Part shown: positions 53,623 through 62,617 of the stretch, piece by piece
Layout: every line of letters starts with the position of its first letter
How positions within the stretch are numbered: position 1 is the first letter of the stretch
Assembly: GCF_900129225.1 (NCBI RefSeq)
Contig: NZ_FQUG01000008.1
Location: 38,525-102,524, forward strand
Length of the DNA stretch: 64,000 bases
Direction: 5' to 3'
Source of the DNA: Schwartzia succinivorans DSM 10502
Lineage (GTDB): Bacteria; Bacillota; Negativicutes; Selenomonadales; Selenomonadaceae
Translations under genes and position numbers: made by a program
The notes under the pieces: model-generated
Told to the model about the DNA's origin: nothing
What the model saw: the letters and a program-made list of their open reading frames with translations, nothing else
Database searches by the model: none

Positions 53623-54093
53623 TTATTTTTTCGATTGTTCAATGGCATCCTGTGCTGCCTCGACAAACTGGTTGTAGGATACGGTTGCTCCTGCTATGGC
53701 ATCCACCTCGGAAAGCTTCTGCCGCTCCACAAGCTGATCCGCGAAGTCCTTGTGTGCCTTCACTGCAAGCTGCGCTTTTTTATATTTGCCCTCATTTTTT
53801 ATTTCTCCGTCGCTCATTCCGTAGGTCTCGTCCTTCACAACGCCGTCGGGATTCAGCCCGTCAAATTGAGCCGCTTTGATTTTGTGATCTTTGATTACTA
53901 TAGTGATACGTCCGCTTCCCATTTCATCCTTTCGGCTCACCGCCGAGTAGGTGCCGTCCTTCGCAGCTGAGAGGTCATCTGCCGCGTTCGCCGCCTGCTT
54001 CTGCTCCTGCTTTGGTGACGCCGTATCTCCGCCGCAGCCTGAAACAGCTACAGCCACTGCCAGGGCAGCTGCAGCCGTCAGCATTTTCTTCAT
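53623..54093 (-). CDS. FMN-binding-domain lipoprotein, predicted flavinylated (156 aa)
   Basis: Signal peptide with lipobox VSGC (Cys20), a short low-complexity linker, then an FMN-binding domain (about 45-155) as in NqrC/RnfG. The flavinylation motif is DAIAGATVS with Thr137 the predicted FMN attachment site; ApbE (62618-63676) would attach it. ATG at 54093 follows GAGGAAGGGG. It is the last gene of the FTR1/P19 operon, in the place taken by thioredoxin-like proteins in Campylobacter. It probably carries electrons outside the inner membrane, perhaps to ferric iron. Confidence 0.88.
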   Translation of the reverse strand: MKKMLTAAAALAVAVAVSGCGGDTASPKQEQKQAANAADDLSAAKDGTYSAVSRKDEMGSGRITIVIKDHKIKAAQFDGLNPDGVVKDETYGMSDGEIKNEGKYKKAQLAVKAHKDFADQLVERQKLSEVDAIAGATVSYNQFVEAAQDAIEQSKK

Positions 54094-54110
54094 ATTACCG
54101 CCCCTTCCTC

Positions 54111-54764
54111 TCACTGCGCCTTCATGTGCCCATGCTCAATGACAACGCAGCGTTCTGCCGCCGCGCCAACCTCCGGGGAATGAGTGACAGTAAGAATAGT
54201 GTGTCCTTCCTCGTGCAGCTCACGGAAAATCTGCATGACAAGATTCTGGTTGGCCTCGTCAAGATTTCCCGTGGGTTCGTCAGCCAGTATGAGCACAGGA
54301 TAATTGATAAGAGCACGTGCTATGCAGACGCGCTGCTGCTCACCGCCTGAAAGCTGGCTCGGCAGATGGTCCGCACGCTCTGCAACGCCGACACGCGCGA
54401 GAGCCGCTATGGCTTCCTCCCTGTCCGGCATGCTGTGATAATATTGGGCAACCATGACATTTTCTACCGCCGTAAGATAGGGAATCAGGTGAAACTGCTG
54501 AAACACCATGCCTATTTTGTCGCGGCGTATACGCATGAGCTCGGGACGGCCGGCGTTGGTAATGTCCACACCGTCAAGAACCACGCTGCCGCCGGTCGCC
54601 GTGTCCATGCAGCCGATAATATTCATAAGTGTTGTCTTTCCTGAGCCTGACGGCCCCATAATGGCAACCCAGTCACCACGCTCAACCGAAAGATTGATAT
54701 GCTCCAGAGCCTTCACCTTGCCGTTATATTCCATGGAAACGTCTTTTAATTCAAGCAAACTCAT
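54111..54764 (-). CDS. ABC transporter ATPase of the FTR1/P19 iron locus
   Basis: 217 residues of the MacB/LolD type. Walker [13 protein letters not shown], signature [12 protein letters not shown] and Walker [14 protein letters not shown] are intact. TTGGAGG precedes the ATG. It pairs with the two FtsX-like permeases upstream, as in the Campylobacter ftr1-p19 cluster, where the complex supports iron uptake. Confidence 0.93.
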   Translation of the reverse strand: MSLLELKDVSMEYNGKVKALEHINLSVERGDWVAIMGPSGSGKTTLMNIIGCMDTATGGSVVLDGVDITNAGRPELMRIRRDKIGMVFQQFHLIPYLTAVENVMVAQYYHSMPDREEAIAALARVGVAERADHLPSQLSGGEQQRVCIARALINYPVLILADEPTGNLDEANQNLVMQIFRELHEEGHTILTVTHSPEVGAAAERCVVIEHGHMKAQ

Positions 54765-54780
54765 AAAAAATCCTCCAAAT

Positions 54781-55914
54781 TCATTCGCCGCGAAGCACTA
54801 TCGCCGGGTCTACGCCTGTAGCGATTCTGACGGGAATAAGACTTGCCAGCCCCGTGATAATGATGGACAGCACAAGAGAAAACACCGCAATCAGCGGAGA
54901 AAACTCTATGCCCCTGCCGAAGACATTAAGGCTGACGCTCTGAGCGAAAATATATCCCAGTCCCGTACCGACAATACCGCCAAATGCTCCCAAAAGACAG
55001 CCGTTGCCCAGAAATTCCAGTACAATGTCACGGTTTCCGGCACCGAGAGCCTTTTTGAGTCCGATTTCCTTTCGGCGCTCCGTTACTACCGCCATCATGG
55101 TCGTCGTAACACAAATAAGTGTCAGAACAAGTACCACAAGCGTAACAAGCAGCACAAGCGCCTGCAGCTTTCCTAGAACAGTCCCTTCGGAATGCGCAAT
55201 CTGCTTTACAAGCTGCGGCGTGACATCTCGGGTTCCCGCGGCCACCTTTGAAACGACCTCCTCAAGCTGCTCACCGTCAGCCACAACGCTGACCTGGGCG
55301 AGGGATACTGCTCCCTTCCGTCCTGTCATGCGCTGAAGCTGAGGCAGCGCCACATAAGCAAGCTGCTCTTCCTTACCGCCTGTCCGCACAATGCCGGACA
55401 CCGTGTAATTCTGAACGGCCTTTCCCTCCCCGGCGCTTATGGATACACTTGAACCCTTTTTTGCGCCGAGGCGCTGAGCAAATTCCGAGCCGAGAAGCAC
55501 TTCCTTTTCTCCTTCACGGGGATAAGCGCCGTCTATCTGCCAATACGGACTTACCCTTGAAAGCTCGGCAAAATCCGTTCCGCCCACGATAACAGGCTGC
55601 TTGTTCACCGCCAATGTGTCGTATAGAAACGGGGCAATACCCACGATTTCATAGTCAGCGAGCGATGCACGTATTTCCTTCAGCCTTTCCTCCGATACCT
55701 CTGTTCTTTCCCCGGAGGGAAGTACAAGAAGATTCGCTCCGTAGGCGCGGAAAGCACGGCTCATCTGCGCAGGCACCTCCCTGTATACGGTCACCATTCC
55801 GGAGATTATCGTAGCGCCTACAGCCACTGCCAAAAGTGTGATGAAAAGCCTGGTCTTTCTGCGGAGCATTGAATAAAACACCATCGTCAGAAACATTTTG
55901 TATTTTTTCCACAT
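54781..55914 (-). CDS. FtsX/MacB-family ABC permease, second copy (377 aa)
   Basis: One N-terminal helix (RLFITLLAVAVGATIISGM) and three C-terminal helices around a large periplasmic domain. The segment KEIGLKKALGAGNRDIVLEF is typical of this permease family. ATG at 55914 is chosen as AGGTGA lies six bases upstream. It is directly preceded by, and related to, the permease at 55921-57201. Confidence 0.9.
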   Translation of the reverse strand: MWKKYKMFLTMVFYSMLRRKTRLFITLLAVAVGATIISGMVTVYREVPAQMSRAFRAYGANLLVLPSGERTEVSEERLKEIRASLADYEIVGIAPFLYDTLAVNKQPVIVGGTDFAELSRVSPYWQIDGAYPREGEKEVLLGSEFAQRLGAKKGSSVSISAGEGKAVQNYTVSGIVRTGGKEEQLAYVALPQLQRMTGRKGAVSLAQVSVVADGEQLEEVVSKVAAGTRDVTPQLVKQIAHSEGTVLGKLQALVLLVTLVVLVLTLICVTTTMMAVVTERRKEIGLKKALGAGNRDIVLEFLGNGCLLGAFGGIVGTGLGYIFAQSVSLNVFGRGIEFSPLIAVFSLVLSIIITGLASLIPVRIATGVDPAIVLRGE

Positions 55915-55920
55915 CGTCAA

Positions 55921-57201
55921 TCACCTGCCATGAAGAACTTCCGCCGGCTGCAGCGACAGCAGGAACCGCACCGCGGGAACACTGCCCACAAGCAGTACCG
56001 CCGTCATCAGCACCGCTACGATAGGAATAACGTATACATTCACAGCGATACCCGAGCCGAATACCGTTTCACCGATAATCTGTGCAAAGCCGATACCCAC
56101 GAAATACCCGAAAATTCCGCCCAGAATACCTGCCGCGAAAATTTCTGCCAGCACCGACAGAACGACGGTAAGATTTGATGCGCCGAGAGCCTTCAAAAGT
56201 CCAAGCTCACGGCTCCGCTCCATGACGTTCGCGCTGACAAGATTCGAAACACCCAGCGCCGAGGAAAGGAGGCTCAAAACGGTGATAAGGAGCATCAGAT
56301 GCTCTGTCTTGTCGAGAATCTTTCCTTCGGATTCCGCAATCTGCCGCACGGGGTGCGCCGCTGAGTCATGGATAACCTCCTCTATCTGATAAGCGATAGA
56401 ACCTACATAGGCTGTGCAGTACCATATATCATATTCATGCTGTGAAAGTGCCTTTGGATTCGCGGCGGCCTTTCTTGCCAACTCGTTTTCGGGCGTGGTT
56501 ATGGCACTTACCTCGACGGATTCAACCTTTCCCGAAAGTCCCTCAAGCCTCTGCACCAGAGCAAGGGGAGCGATGATGCGGTCCTCCTCTGCTCCGCCGC
56601 CTGAAACAATACCTGTCACGGAGAGGGTTTCTGATGTTCCGCCTGCTGTGTGTACTGTAACAGTATCTCCGGCTGAAATCCCCATTGACGCGGCCAGCTT
56701 CGTGCCAACAAGAACATTTTTCTCCTGCTCATCATCGGGCCACGCGCCCTCTACATGCCACCAGGAGCGCATGGAGCCCACACCCGTTGTAACTACCTCA
56801 TCTGTAGGGAGCTTCAGATTTTTGTTGAACCATGTTCCCGTCACGGGGATTTTTTCACCGTTCTGCCCCTTCCACTCACTGTCCAGAAAGGGCGCAAAGG
56901 AAACTATATTATTGGTCCAGAAAATCGTTTTGATATTTCCCAGCTCGTCCTCACGCAAATATTCCTTGTGCCCTACCGCGTTGTCCACGCCGTATACGTC
57001 CTTCAGTACCTTCTGCCCCCGCGGCGTAACTGTGATGTTTGCGCCGTATGCTTTCAGCTCCTTATTTACCTTGGAGCCGACATCGAAGGCGACATCCAGC
57101 ATTGCTGTAGCCAGCGAAACTCCCAGAGCGACGGTCAGCGCTATCAAAACAAACCGCCCCTTCTGACGGAGCAGCGCTCCCTTTACCATTTGCCAGAACA
57201 T
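55921..57201 (-). CDS. FtsX/MacB-family ABC permease, first copy (426 aa)
   Basis: The same plan as the next gene: an N-terminal helix (FVLIALTVALGVSLATAML), a long periplasmic domain, then three helices with SRELGLLKALGASNLTVVLS. It is somewhat longer because of the periplasmic domain. AAGGAGG precedes the ATG. The pair of different permeases with one ATPase suggests a heterodimeric complex. Confidence 0.9.
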   Translation of the reverse strand: MFWQMVKGALLRQKGRFVLIALTVALGVSLATAMLDVAFDVGSKVNKELKAYGANITVTPRGQKVLKDVYGVDNAVGHKEYLREDELGNIKTIFWTNNIVSFAPFLDSEWKGQNGEKIPVTGTWFNKNLKLPTDEVVTTGVGSMRSWWHVEGAWPDDEQEKNVLVGTKLAASMGISAGDTVTVHTAGGTSETLSVTGIVSGGGAEEDRIIAPLALVQRLEGLSGKVESVEVSAITTPENELARKAAANPKALSQHEYDIWYCTAYVGSIAYQIEEVIHDSAAHPVRQIAESEGKILDKTEHLMLLITVLSLLSSALGVSNLVSANVMERSRELGLLKALGASNLTVVLSVLAEIFAAGILGGIFGYFVGIGFAQIIGETVFGSGIAVNVYVIPIVAVLMTAVLLVGSVPAVRFLLSLQPAEVLHGR

Positions 57202-57216
57202 TTCACGCCTCCTTAT

Positions 57217-58473
57217 TTATCTGAAATGCTTTTTTGCCTTTTCGAGATTTTCCTCGGAAATACGGACTCCTCCGTTCTCAACCTTGTACTCCAGCGGAAT
57301 GGGATTGCAGCCTCCCGGCAGTCCTATGGTAGCTTTATTCATGACCACGTCACAGAGCTTGCAGACCACCTGGTCCTCGCGCTCAATATACCCCGTAGGA
57401 CCGCATATCTCACAGGCATCCAGACCGACACCGTATGCGTTGCCGCCCTTGCGGATTATGATAAAACGAACAGTGGTCGAATTTTGCGTGCGATAGGAAT
57501 AACGGTGCAGATGACCGTCCTGAACATCCGCAATAGGCACGGAAACGAAGCCGTTTTCCGCCGCCACAGGTATTGCAGGTACCAGCTCCGCCACCTTGGT
57601 CGCATAGCTGTAGCCCACGCTTGACATAAACACCATAACAACAAGCGCCGCTATAACCCCTGTGCCCCAGCGGAGCTTATGCTTTGCGGCAGTCAGGATT
57701 TTCCTGTACTCGGCGGGATTTGCTCCGTCGGGCTTTTCGGGCCTTGGCTGGAGATAAAGGGTAACAGGAACCAGAAATGTCACGAAGAACACAGCGAAAA
57801 TCAGAAGCCGCTGATTGTCTATAAGAGGCCCCATTGTTTTCATCAGTGCCGCGCCGCCGATAATCCTCCGTATCATCAAAACCTGAATCAGATAAATTCC
57901 CTGCTGTATGATACAGGCCACCGCCTGCACCGCATAGACAAACATTTTCCTTTTATAGCTCAAAGCCGCCGACGCCTTGTAGACGAGATAGCCCGAAAGC
58001 ATCCCGACGAAGACACCGCCGCCGAAGCCCAGCGACTTCACGAGAACCTCAGGAGTGAAAAGCTCTCCCGTCGCGGCAACGACTATGCTTACAGGCATCA
58101 GCCAGATTTCCATGCCGTGATAGCAGAAAAAGCCGACAACCAGAACAACAGCCGCAAAGCGGACAGCCTTCGCACGTTTCTCATCTCCCGTGTAGGACGG
58201 CAGAATTGCCAAAAGCATAAGCGCGCTCAAAATGGAAACGAATATGGCAAACGCCTCGAAGCCCTCGCGGCTCACCGCCTGCCGGGTACCCATCTTGACC
58301 GCGGTAAAGAACAGCGATACGAAAAATCCCCATTTAATTGAACGCCAAAATGTCCCGCGAAAATTACGCTCCGGAAAGCAGTCGAGAATCGCAAGCAGTA
58401 TTCCCAACGGAACCGTCAGCATGACTCCTTCCTCCATCGCGGGAATGAAGGACTGTAAAAATAGCTGGAGCAT
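57217..58473 (-). CDS. Membrane protein with DUF2318 Fe-S-like domain (418 aa)
   Basis: About eight membrane helices (residues 5-320) include FTR1-like but altered segments. The C-terminal 100 residues form a DUF2318 domain with DACEICGPTGYI and VVCKLCDVVMNK, two CxxC pairs that could bind an iron-sulfur cluster or heme. ATG at 58473 follows GGAAGGGAG. It corresponds to the Fe-S membrane protein between p19 and the permeases in the Campylobacter cluster, likely in electron transfer for iron reduction. Confidence 0.85.
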   Translation of the reverse strand: MLQLFLQSFIPAMEEGVMLTVPLGILLAILDCFPERNFRGTFWRSIKWGFFVSLFFTAVKMGTRQAVSREGFEAFAIFVSILSALMLLAILPSYTGDEKRAKAVRFAAVVLVVGFFCYHGMEIWLMPVSIVVAATGELFTPEVLVKSLGFGGGVFVGMLSGYLVYKASAALSYKRKMFVYAVQAVACIIQQGIYLIQVLMIRRIIGGAALMKTMGPLIDNQRLLIFAVFFVTFLVPVTLYLQPRPEKPDGANPAEYRKILTAAKHKLRWGTGVIAALVVMVFMSSVGYSYATKVAELVPAIPVAAENGFVSVPIADVQDGHLHRYSYRTQNSTTVRFIIIRKGGNAYGVGLDACEICGPTGYIEREDQVVCKLCDVVMNKATIGLPGGCNPIPLEYKVENGGVRISEENLEKAKKHFR

Positions 58474-58576
58474 CTTTTGCTCCCTTCCTTTCATCCTCAT
58501 TGAAAAATAGTGGAGTGCGTTAACACCCCACCATCTTCAAAAACACATTCAATCTACTTTAAAGCTCACCGAAGGA

Positions 58577-59140
58577 TTACCATTTGCGCGGAACGTAATC
58601 AAATACCCAGTGCATATGAACCGGCTCTTCCCAGAAACGGCCTTTGACACCTGTCTCTTTATCAACGTGTACGCCGTAGTTCTGACGTATCGGGCTGTCG
58701 ATATAGAAATCGCAGTCGTATGTTCCTGCACCCAGCATCTTTACGTTCGCGCCGTAGTGCGGGCCGTCGTCGGCATTCATCGGCATGAATACGCCTTCGA
58801 TTTTCTCACCACTTTCACGCTTCGTGAAGGTATAATGTACAGTCAGGTATGGAATCCACTCGCCGACACCAAAGCCTGTATCATTGCCCTCAGTAGCGTG
58901 AATATCCGTCTCAATGTGGATATCAGCCTTATCCGGCGAAAGAGTCATGCCTGCAGGCAGCATTTCAATCGGCTGGAAATAAACCAGCGCACACTCGAAA
59001 TGATTCTGCTTGTCGAGAATCGTGTCGCCGATAGGAAACTCCTGGAACTCGGCCGATGCCGTGCCCGAAAAGCCCATAAGCGAAACAGCGCAGACTCCGA
59101 CTGCCAGCGCCTTCTTCAACTGCTTCATACCAAACACCAT
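58577..59140 (-). CDS. Periplasmic iron-binding protein, Tpd/P19 family
   Basis: 187 residues with a signal peptide (LKKALAVGVCAVSLMGFSGTASA). The mature part has the family segments EFPIGD, HFECALVYFQPIEMLPAGM, HATEGNDTGFGVGEWIPYL, and DGPHYGANVKM and HMHWVFDYV, in which Met and His residues bind copper and iron in P19. ATG at 59140 has TTGGAGG eight bases before it. It is the periplasmic partner of the FTR1 permease upstream. Confidence 0.93.
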   Translation of the reverse strand: MVFGMKQLKKALAVGVCAVSLMGFSGTASAEFQEFPIGDTILDKQNHFECALVYFQPIEMLPAGMTLSPDKADIHIETDIHATEGNDTGFGVGEWIPYLTVHYTFTKRESGEKIEGVFMPMNADDGPHYGANVKMLGAGTYDCDFYIDSPIRQNYGVHVDKETGVKGRFWEEPVHMHWVFDYVPRKW

Positions 59141-59180
59141 AAATAAAACCTCCAATAAAAAATTTTTTAGGCCGCCGTCT

Positions 59181-59320
59181 TTATAATGCCTTCAATCAAA
59201 GTTTGCCACAGGCAAACTTTCCTCTGCGGCATTTCAACGAGGCGGGAGATATGCTCACCGCCTGTTATTTGTCCCAGCCCCCACTTACAGAAGTGGGGGA
59301 CATCTTTTGCCGAGTTATAA
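59181..59320 (+). repeat. R2 repeat, copy 5, inside the iron operon
   Basis: Compact form (140 bases) with ends TTATAATGCC and GAGTTATAA and three hairpins. It lies between ftr1 (upstream on the minus strand) and p19, where it could be a processing or attenuation site in the transcript. Confidence 0.87.
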
Positions 59321-59384
59321 CGGACTGCCCGATATATTTGCCTTCCGGCATTTAACGGATGGAAAGCGGACTCTCCTCCCGTTG

Positions 59385-60596
59385 TTAACAATTCTGACCT
59401 TCTGCCGTGGCACCAGTCTTCCTTGAGTTGTACAAAACCCAGAGGACCGCGCCTGCAATCAAAAGCACCTGAGGAATCAGAGTCTCATAGGTTGGATATA
59501 TGCCAAGAATATCTATGGTCGGGAAACCCTCAATGCGTGTCATGGAAACAACTCCGCCCTCCTGAAGCTCCTCAATGCCGCTTCCCGTGAAGGAAACCGC
59601 CAGAAGGAACATCAGCGTTCCGGTGATTATGAAGAACGGACGAAGCGGAATCCGAAGCGCGCCGTGCTGAATTAGGAAGAACAATACAGCCAGCACAGCA
59701 CAGCCCGCAGCAAACCCGAACCAGATCATATCGACGTCGCCGAAGGCATTGTTGAAAAGCGCCTGATAAAAAAGGATTACCTCTGCGCCCTCACGATAGA
59801 CAGCCAAAAAGGCAGCCAGCCCGAGAGCCCTCATCTTGCCGGTGGAAATTGTCTTGCTCACAAGACCGTCGATATAACTTTTCCATTTCGCTGCATCAGC
59901 CTTGCTTCCCATCCATGCACTTGTTGCCAAAAGCACAACCACCGCGAAAAGCGCCGTAGCACCCTCGATAATCTCACGGCCCGCGCCTGATGAAGCACTG
60001 TCCAGTACGGTACTGAATATATACGCGGAAAGAAAGCTCGCCGCTATCGCCGCAATGGCCCAGTTGTAAACGGTATTCAGATATTCAGGACGTCCCGCGC
60101 GGGAAAGATAAGCTATTATCGCCACAAGAACGAGTATTGCCTCCATACCCTCGCGGATAAGAATAAGAAACGCAGCCCAGAAGGACGCCCATCCGCCCTG
60201 CTCAGTACCCTTGTTCATAAGGAGCGCAACGTCCTTGTCTATCATCTCCATGACCTTGTCTGCCTCGGCTTTCGCCGCCTCCGGAGTACCTCCGTCAATC
60301 ATGACACGCTTCATGCAGTTGAAATAATACTCGGTCATGCCGACATCCTTCGCTGATATGGTGCGGCGGATTGTCATTTCCAGACCGTCCTTTTCGTAAA
60401 TGGCATAATAAGCATCATTGACTGTTTTCTTCGCCAGGTCGACATCGCCAGCGCGGTATATTTCCACCGCCTCATTCAGCGTCACGCGGATATGCTCTCC
60501 GATCTGCTCCCAGGTCTGTGCCGCGTCGGCACAGGACGGTGCCAGCATCAGCACACATGCAAAGACTGCTAACAAAAAATTTTTGACAGATTTCAT
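59385..60596 (-). CDS. FTR1-family iron permease with periplasmic N-terminal domain (403 aa)
   Basis: A signal peptide and an N-terminal helical domain (about 25-140) precede the seven-helix FTR1 core. The iron-binding REGxE motifs are LIREGMEAILV and VYREGAEVILF. The length and the extra domain match EfeU-like cFtr1. ATG at 60596 is chosen; GGAGAGG lies rather far (13 bases) upstream. A Fur-like site is at 60625-60639. It forms the iron channel of the system with P19. Confidence 0.93.
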   Translation of the reverse strand: MKSVKNFLLAVFACVLMLAPSCADAAQTWEQIGEHIRVTLNEAVEIYRAGDVDLAKKTVNDAYYAIYEKDGLEMTIRRTISAKDVGMTEYYFNCMKRVMIDGGTPEAAKAEADKVMEMIDKDVALLMNKGTEQGGWASFWAAFLILIREGMEAILVLVAIIAYLSRAGRPEYLNTVYNWAIAAIAASFLSAYIFSTVLDSASSGAGREIIEGATALFAVVVLLATSAWMGSKADAAKWKSYIDGLVSKTISTGKMRALGLAAFLAVYREGAEVILFYQALFNNAFGDVDMIWFGFAAGCAVLAVLFFLIQHGALRIPLRPFFIITGTLMFLLAVSFTGSGIEELQEGGVVSMTRIEGFPTIDILGIYPTYETLIPQVLLIAGAVLWVLYNSRKTGATAEGQNC

Positions 60597-60624
60597 AATG
60601 ACTGAACGCCTCTCCAATTACAAA

Positions 60625-60639
60625 AGATATTCATTCTCA
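60625..60639 (-). promoter_or_regulatory. Fur-like box upstream of ftr1
   Basis: AGATATTCATTCTCA matches the 7-1-7 Fur consensus TGATAATNATTATCA at 11 of 14 positions. A CCTGACA/TGTCAGG hairpin lies upstream, after tonB. Confidence 0.45.
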
Positions 60640-60681
60640 ATATATTTATTGAAAAATACTATCCTGACAAAGTGTCAGGAG

Positions 60682-61380
60682 TTACTCTTTCAATCGTTCA
60701 AAGGGAATAATAATTATGGCATCGCACTCCATAGGTTTGCCGTGGCGGTCCGTGGCCGGCTTATACACCCAGTGCCTTGCCGCGCTCATTGCAACTGCGT
60801 CCACAAGAGGCCTGCCCGAGGTGATTTTTATTTTTGTGGACTTAACTCTTCCGTCCACACCTATGCGCGCAGAAACACTTACGCGCCCGCCAAAGGAAAC
60901 TGTCCCCGGAGCAGGATAAAAGGATTTCAGCAGGCGGGCGTTTTCCGCCATTATAGCGCCGCTTCCGCTGCCGCCTCCACCACCGCTCAGAATGATGGTC
61001 TTGGTGTCCCTGCCTTCCTTTTCCGCCTTGCGGAGCTTTTCCATCGCTTCCTTCTCGGTTGCTGCAACCACAGGCTCCTCGTCAGTCACAAGCTCCGGAG
61101 AATCTTCTGGAGTAATGACCTCCTCAACAGCAGGCTTGGCCTCAGGAAGCTCTGCCGTCTCCTGTGCCGGTATGTCAAAGACTTCGCCCTTATCCTGTCC
61201 GCCTGCGGGCAGCTCTCCCGGAAACGCCGCCATATCCGTCCATTCGATTTCCTGCTCTAAAGGAGGCTCGGGAATCGAGCGTAAAAGATGGGGCATAGCG
61301 AGGCTCATGAAAAGCCATACCGCAAGATGGGCAAAAAATGCTGCAAGATATGCCATACGCCAATGGCTCGGATAATCCAT
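60682..61380 (-). CDS. tonB: TonB energy-transducing protein (232 aa)
   Basis: One N-terminal membrane helix (YLAAFFAHLAVWLFMSLAM), an acidic Pro-rich spacer (about 35-140), a Gly-rich hinge (ILSGGGGGSGSG), and a TonB C-terminal domain with SVSARIGVDGRVKSTKI and SAARHWVYKPA. The spacer is more acidic than the KP/EP-rich one of E. coli. GGAAGGA precedes the ATG. It serves the outer-membrane receptors, such as that at 19405-21420. Confidence 0.9.
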   Translation of the reverse strand: MDYPSHWRMAYLAAFFAHLAVWLFMSLAMPHLLRSIPEPPLEQEIEWTDMAAFPGELPAGGQDKGEVFDIPAQETAELPEAKPAVEEVITPEDSPELVTDEEPVVAATEKEAMEKLRKAEKEGRDTKTIILSGGGGGSGSGAIMAENARLLKSFYPAPGTVSFGGRVSVSARIGVDGRVKSTKIKITSGRPLVDAVAMSAARHWVYKPATDRHGKPMECDAIIIIPFERLKE

Positions 61381-61382
61381 AG

Positions 61383-61793
61383 CTATTCCTTCCTCTGCTC
61401 AGTGGCAATGGAAACATGCCTTGTGCCGCTGCGCTTCAGGACATCAAGCACCGACACCATGTTTTCGTAGGACGTCTTTCTGTCGCCGCGGAGAACAAAA
61501 ACCGTCTCGGCATCATCAAGAAGCGACACCCTGACCTTCTCAGGAAGCTCCTGCAGGCTCACTGTTTCCTGCCTGTACTGGATTGTGCCGTCCTCAGCAA
61601 CTGCCACAGGCACTATGTTCGGCCTTGTATCACGCTTTGCGGCAGATGCCGCAGGCAGATTGACCTGTATCGTATTCGACTGCACCATGAATATCGAGCT
61701 GACCATGAAAAAGACCAGCAGGAACAGCATGATGTCAATCATAGGTATAATCATTACCGCAGGTTCCTTTGTCTCGTGGAAATTACGCCGCAT
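61383..61793 (-). CDS. exbD: ExbD biopolymer transport protein (136 aa)
   Basis: Single membrane helix with the proton-path aspartate in IPMIDIMLFLLVFFMVSS, then the periplasmic domain (VNLPAASAAKRDTRP, VFVLRGDRKTSYENMVSVLD). Normal length. The ATG overlaps the end of exbB by 11 bases and GGAGG precedes it. Confidence 0.93.
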   Translation of the reverse strand: MRRNFHETKEPAVMIIPMIDIMLFLLVFFMVSSIFMVQSNTIQVNLPAASAAKRDTRPNIVPVAVAEDGTIQYRQETVSLQELPEKVRVSLLDDAETVFVLRGDRKTSYENMVSVLDVLKRSGTRHVSIATEQRKE

Positions 61794-62385
61794 GAGACAC
61801 GCCTCCCGCTGCCGAAATCACCGCCGCCTCCGCACGGTCCGCAATCGTCAGCACCGAGTCCATGCGGGACGCCAGCACCGTATGCACAACCAGAGCGAAA
61901 ATCGCAACGCAAAGCCCCGTCGCTGTCGCGATAAGCGCCTCGCCAATTCCTGCCGTTATCGCCAGCGGCTGGTCGGCAGCAACACTGAAAATGTTGAAGG
62001 AATCAATCATGCCGGAAATCGTACCGAGAAGCCCCAAAAGCGGAGCAAGCGTAACAATCATTGAAAGATAGTTGAGCCGCGCGCGAAGCTTCATGGCCGC
62101 CTCGCCGTATGCAGACTCCACAGCGAGTCTAACATCACTTCCCGAGGAATCTGCCCTTTTTCCTGCATCAAGGAGAAAAGCTGTCACGCTGTCTCCCTCA
62201 ATAAGTACAGAAGAAAGACCTTTTCCCGCGGCCTCTGTAATGCTCTGCAGCAGTGTCTCCGCGCCGTTGGACGCGCGCCTGTAAAAAAGCCATCGGTCAA
62301 TTGCAATCGCCAGCACCGACAGCGAGCAAAGAAGAAGGAGGTACATCACCGGGCCTCCCTTCTGAAAAAGCTCCATGCTGTTCAA
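61783..62385 (-). CDS. exbB: ExbB/TolQ/MotA proton channel protein (200 aa)
   Basis: Three membrane helices (about 13-28, 108-130, 150-175). The conserved LNYLSMIVTLAPLLGLLGTI and GIGEALIATATGLCVAIFAL are ExbB signatures. The TTG start at 62385 has GGGGA seven bases upstream; an internal ATG at 62376 has no ribosome site at good spacing. It is the first gene of the iron operon and faces a Fur-box promoter. Confidence 0.92.
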   Translation of the reverse strand: MNSMELFQKGGPVMYLLLLCSLSVLAIAIDRWLFYRRASNGAETLLQSITEAAGKGLSSVLIEGDSVTAFLLDAGKRADSSGSDVRLAVESAYGEAAMKLRARLNYLSMIVTLAPLLGLLGTISGMIDSFNIFSVAADQPLAITAGIGEALIATATGLCVAIFALVVHTVLASRMDSVLTIADRAEAAVISAAGGVSHAA

Positions 62386-62437
62386 AAGAAAATCCCCTTT
62401 CCGGTCAATCTATGAAAAATAACCATTGCTTAAATTT

Positions 62438-62477
62438 TAAAAATGATTATCATATACAAGTGAAAATCATTTTCAAG
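62438..62477 (-). promoter_or_regulatory. exbB promoter with two Fur boxes
   Basis: TGAAAATCATTTTCA (62461-62475) is a near-perfect 7-1-7 Fur site; a second site, AAATGATTATCATATA, lies at 62441-62456. On the minus strand TTGAAA, 16 bases and TATGAT form a promoter that both sites overlap. Confidence 0.8.
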
Positions 62478-62534
62478 AAAACACTTAAAATATATCACCG
62501 TAATTTTTGAATGTCAATGTGTAAACACAAAAAT

Positions 62535-62549
62535 ATGAAAATAATTCTC
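62535..62549 (+). promoter_or_regulatory. Fur box upstream of apbE
   Basis: TGAAAATAATTCTCA fits the 7-1-7 Fur consensus TGATAATNATTATCA at 12 of 14 positions and lies about 70 bases before the apbE start. Confidence 0.7.
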
Positions 62550-62617
62550 ATTTGTGATATACTGACTGAAAAGCAGCCGAATACCTGAAAAATATTTTGA
62601 AAAGGAGGCTAACCGCC

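Noticed and set aside
53623..54093. NqrC or RnfG subunit
   Set aside because: It is a lipoprotein without a transmembrane anchor, and no other nqr or rnf genes adjoin; only the FMN-binding domain is shared.
57217..58473. Second full FTR1 permease
   Set aside because: The membrane part lacks the two REGxE motifs and the protein carries a DUF2318 domain instead.
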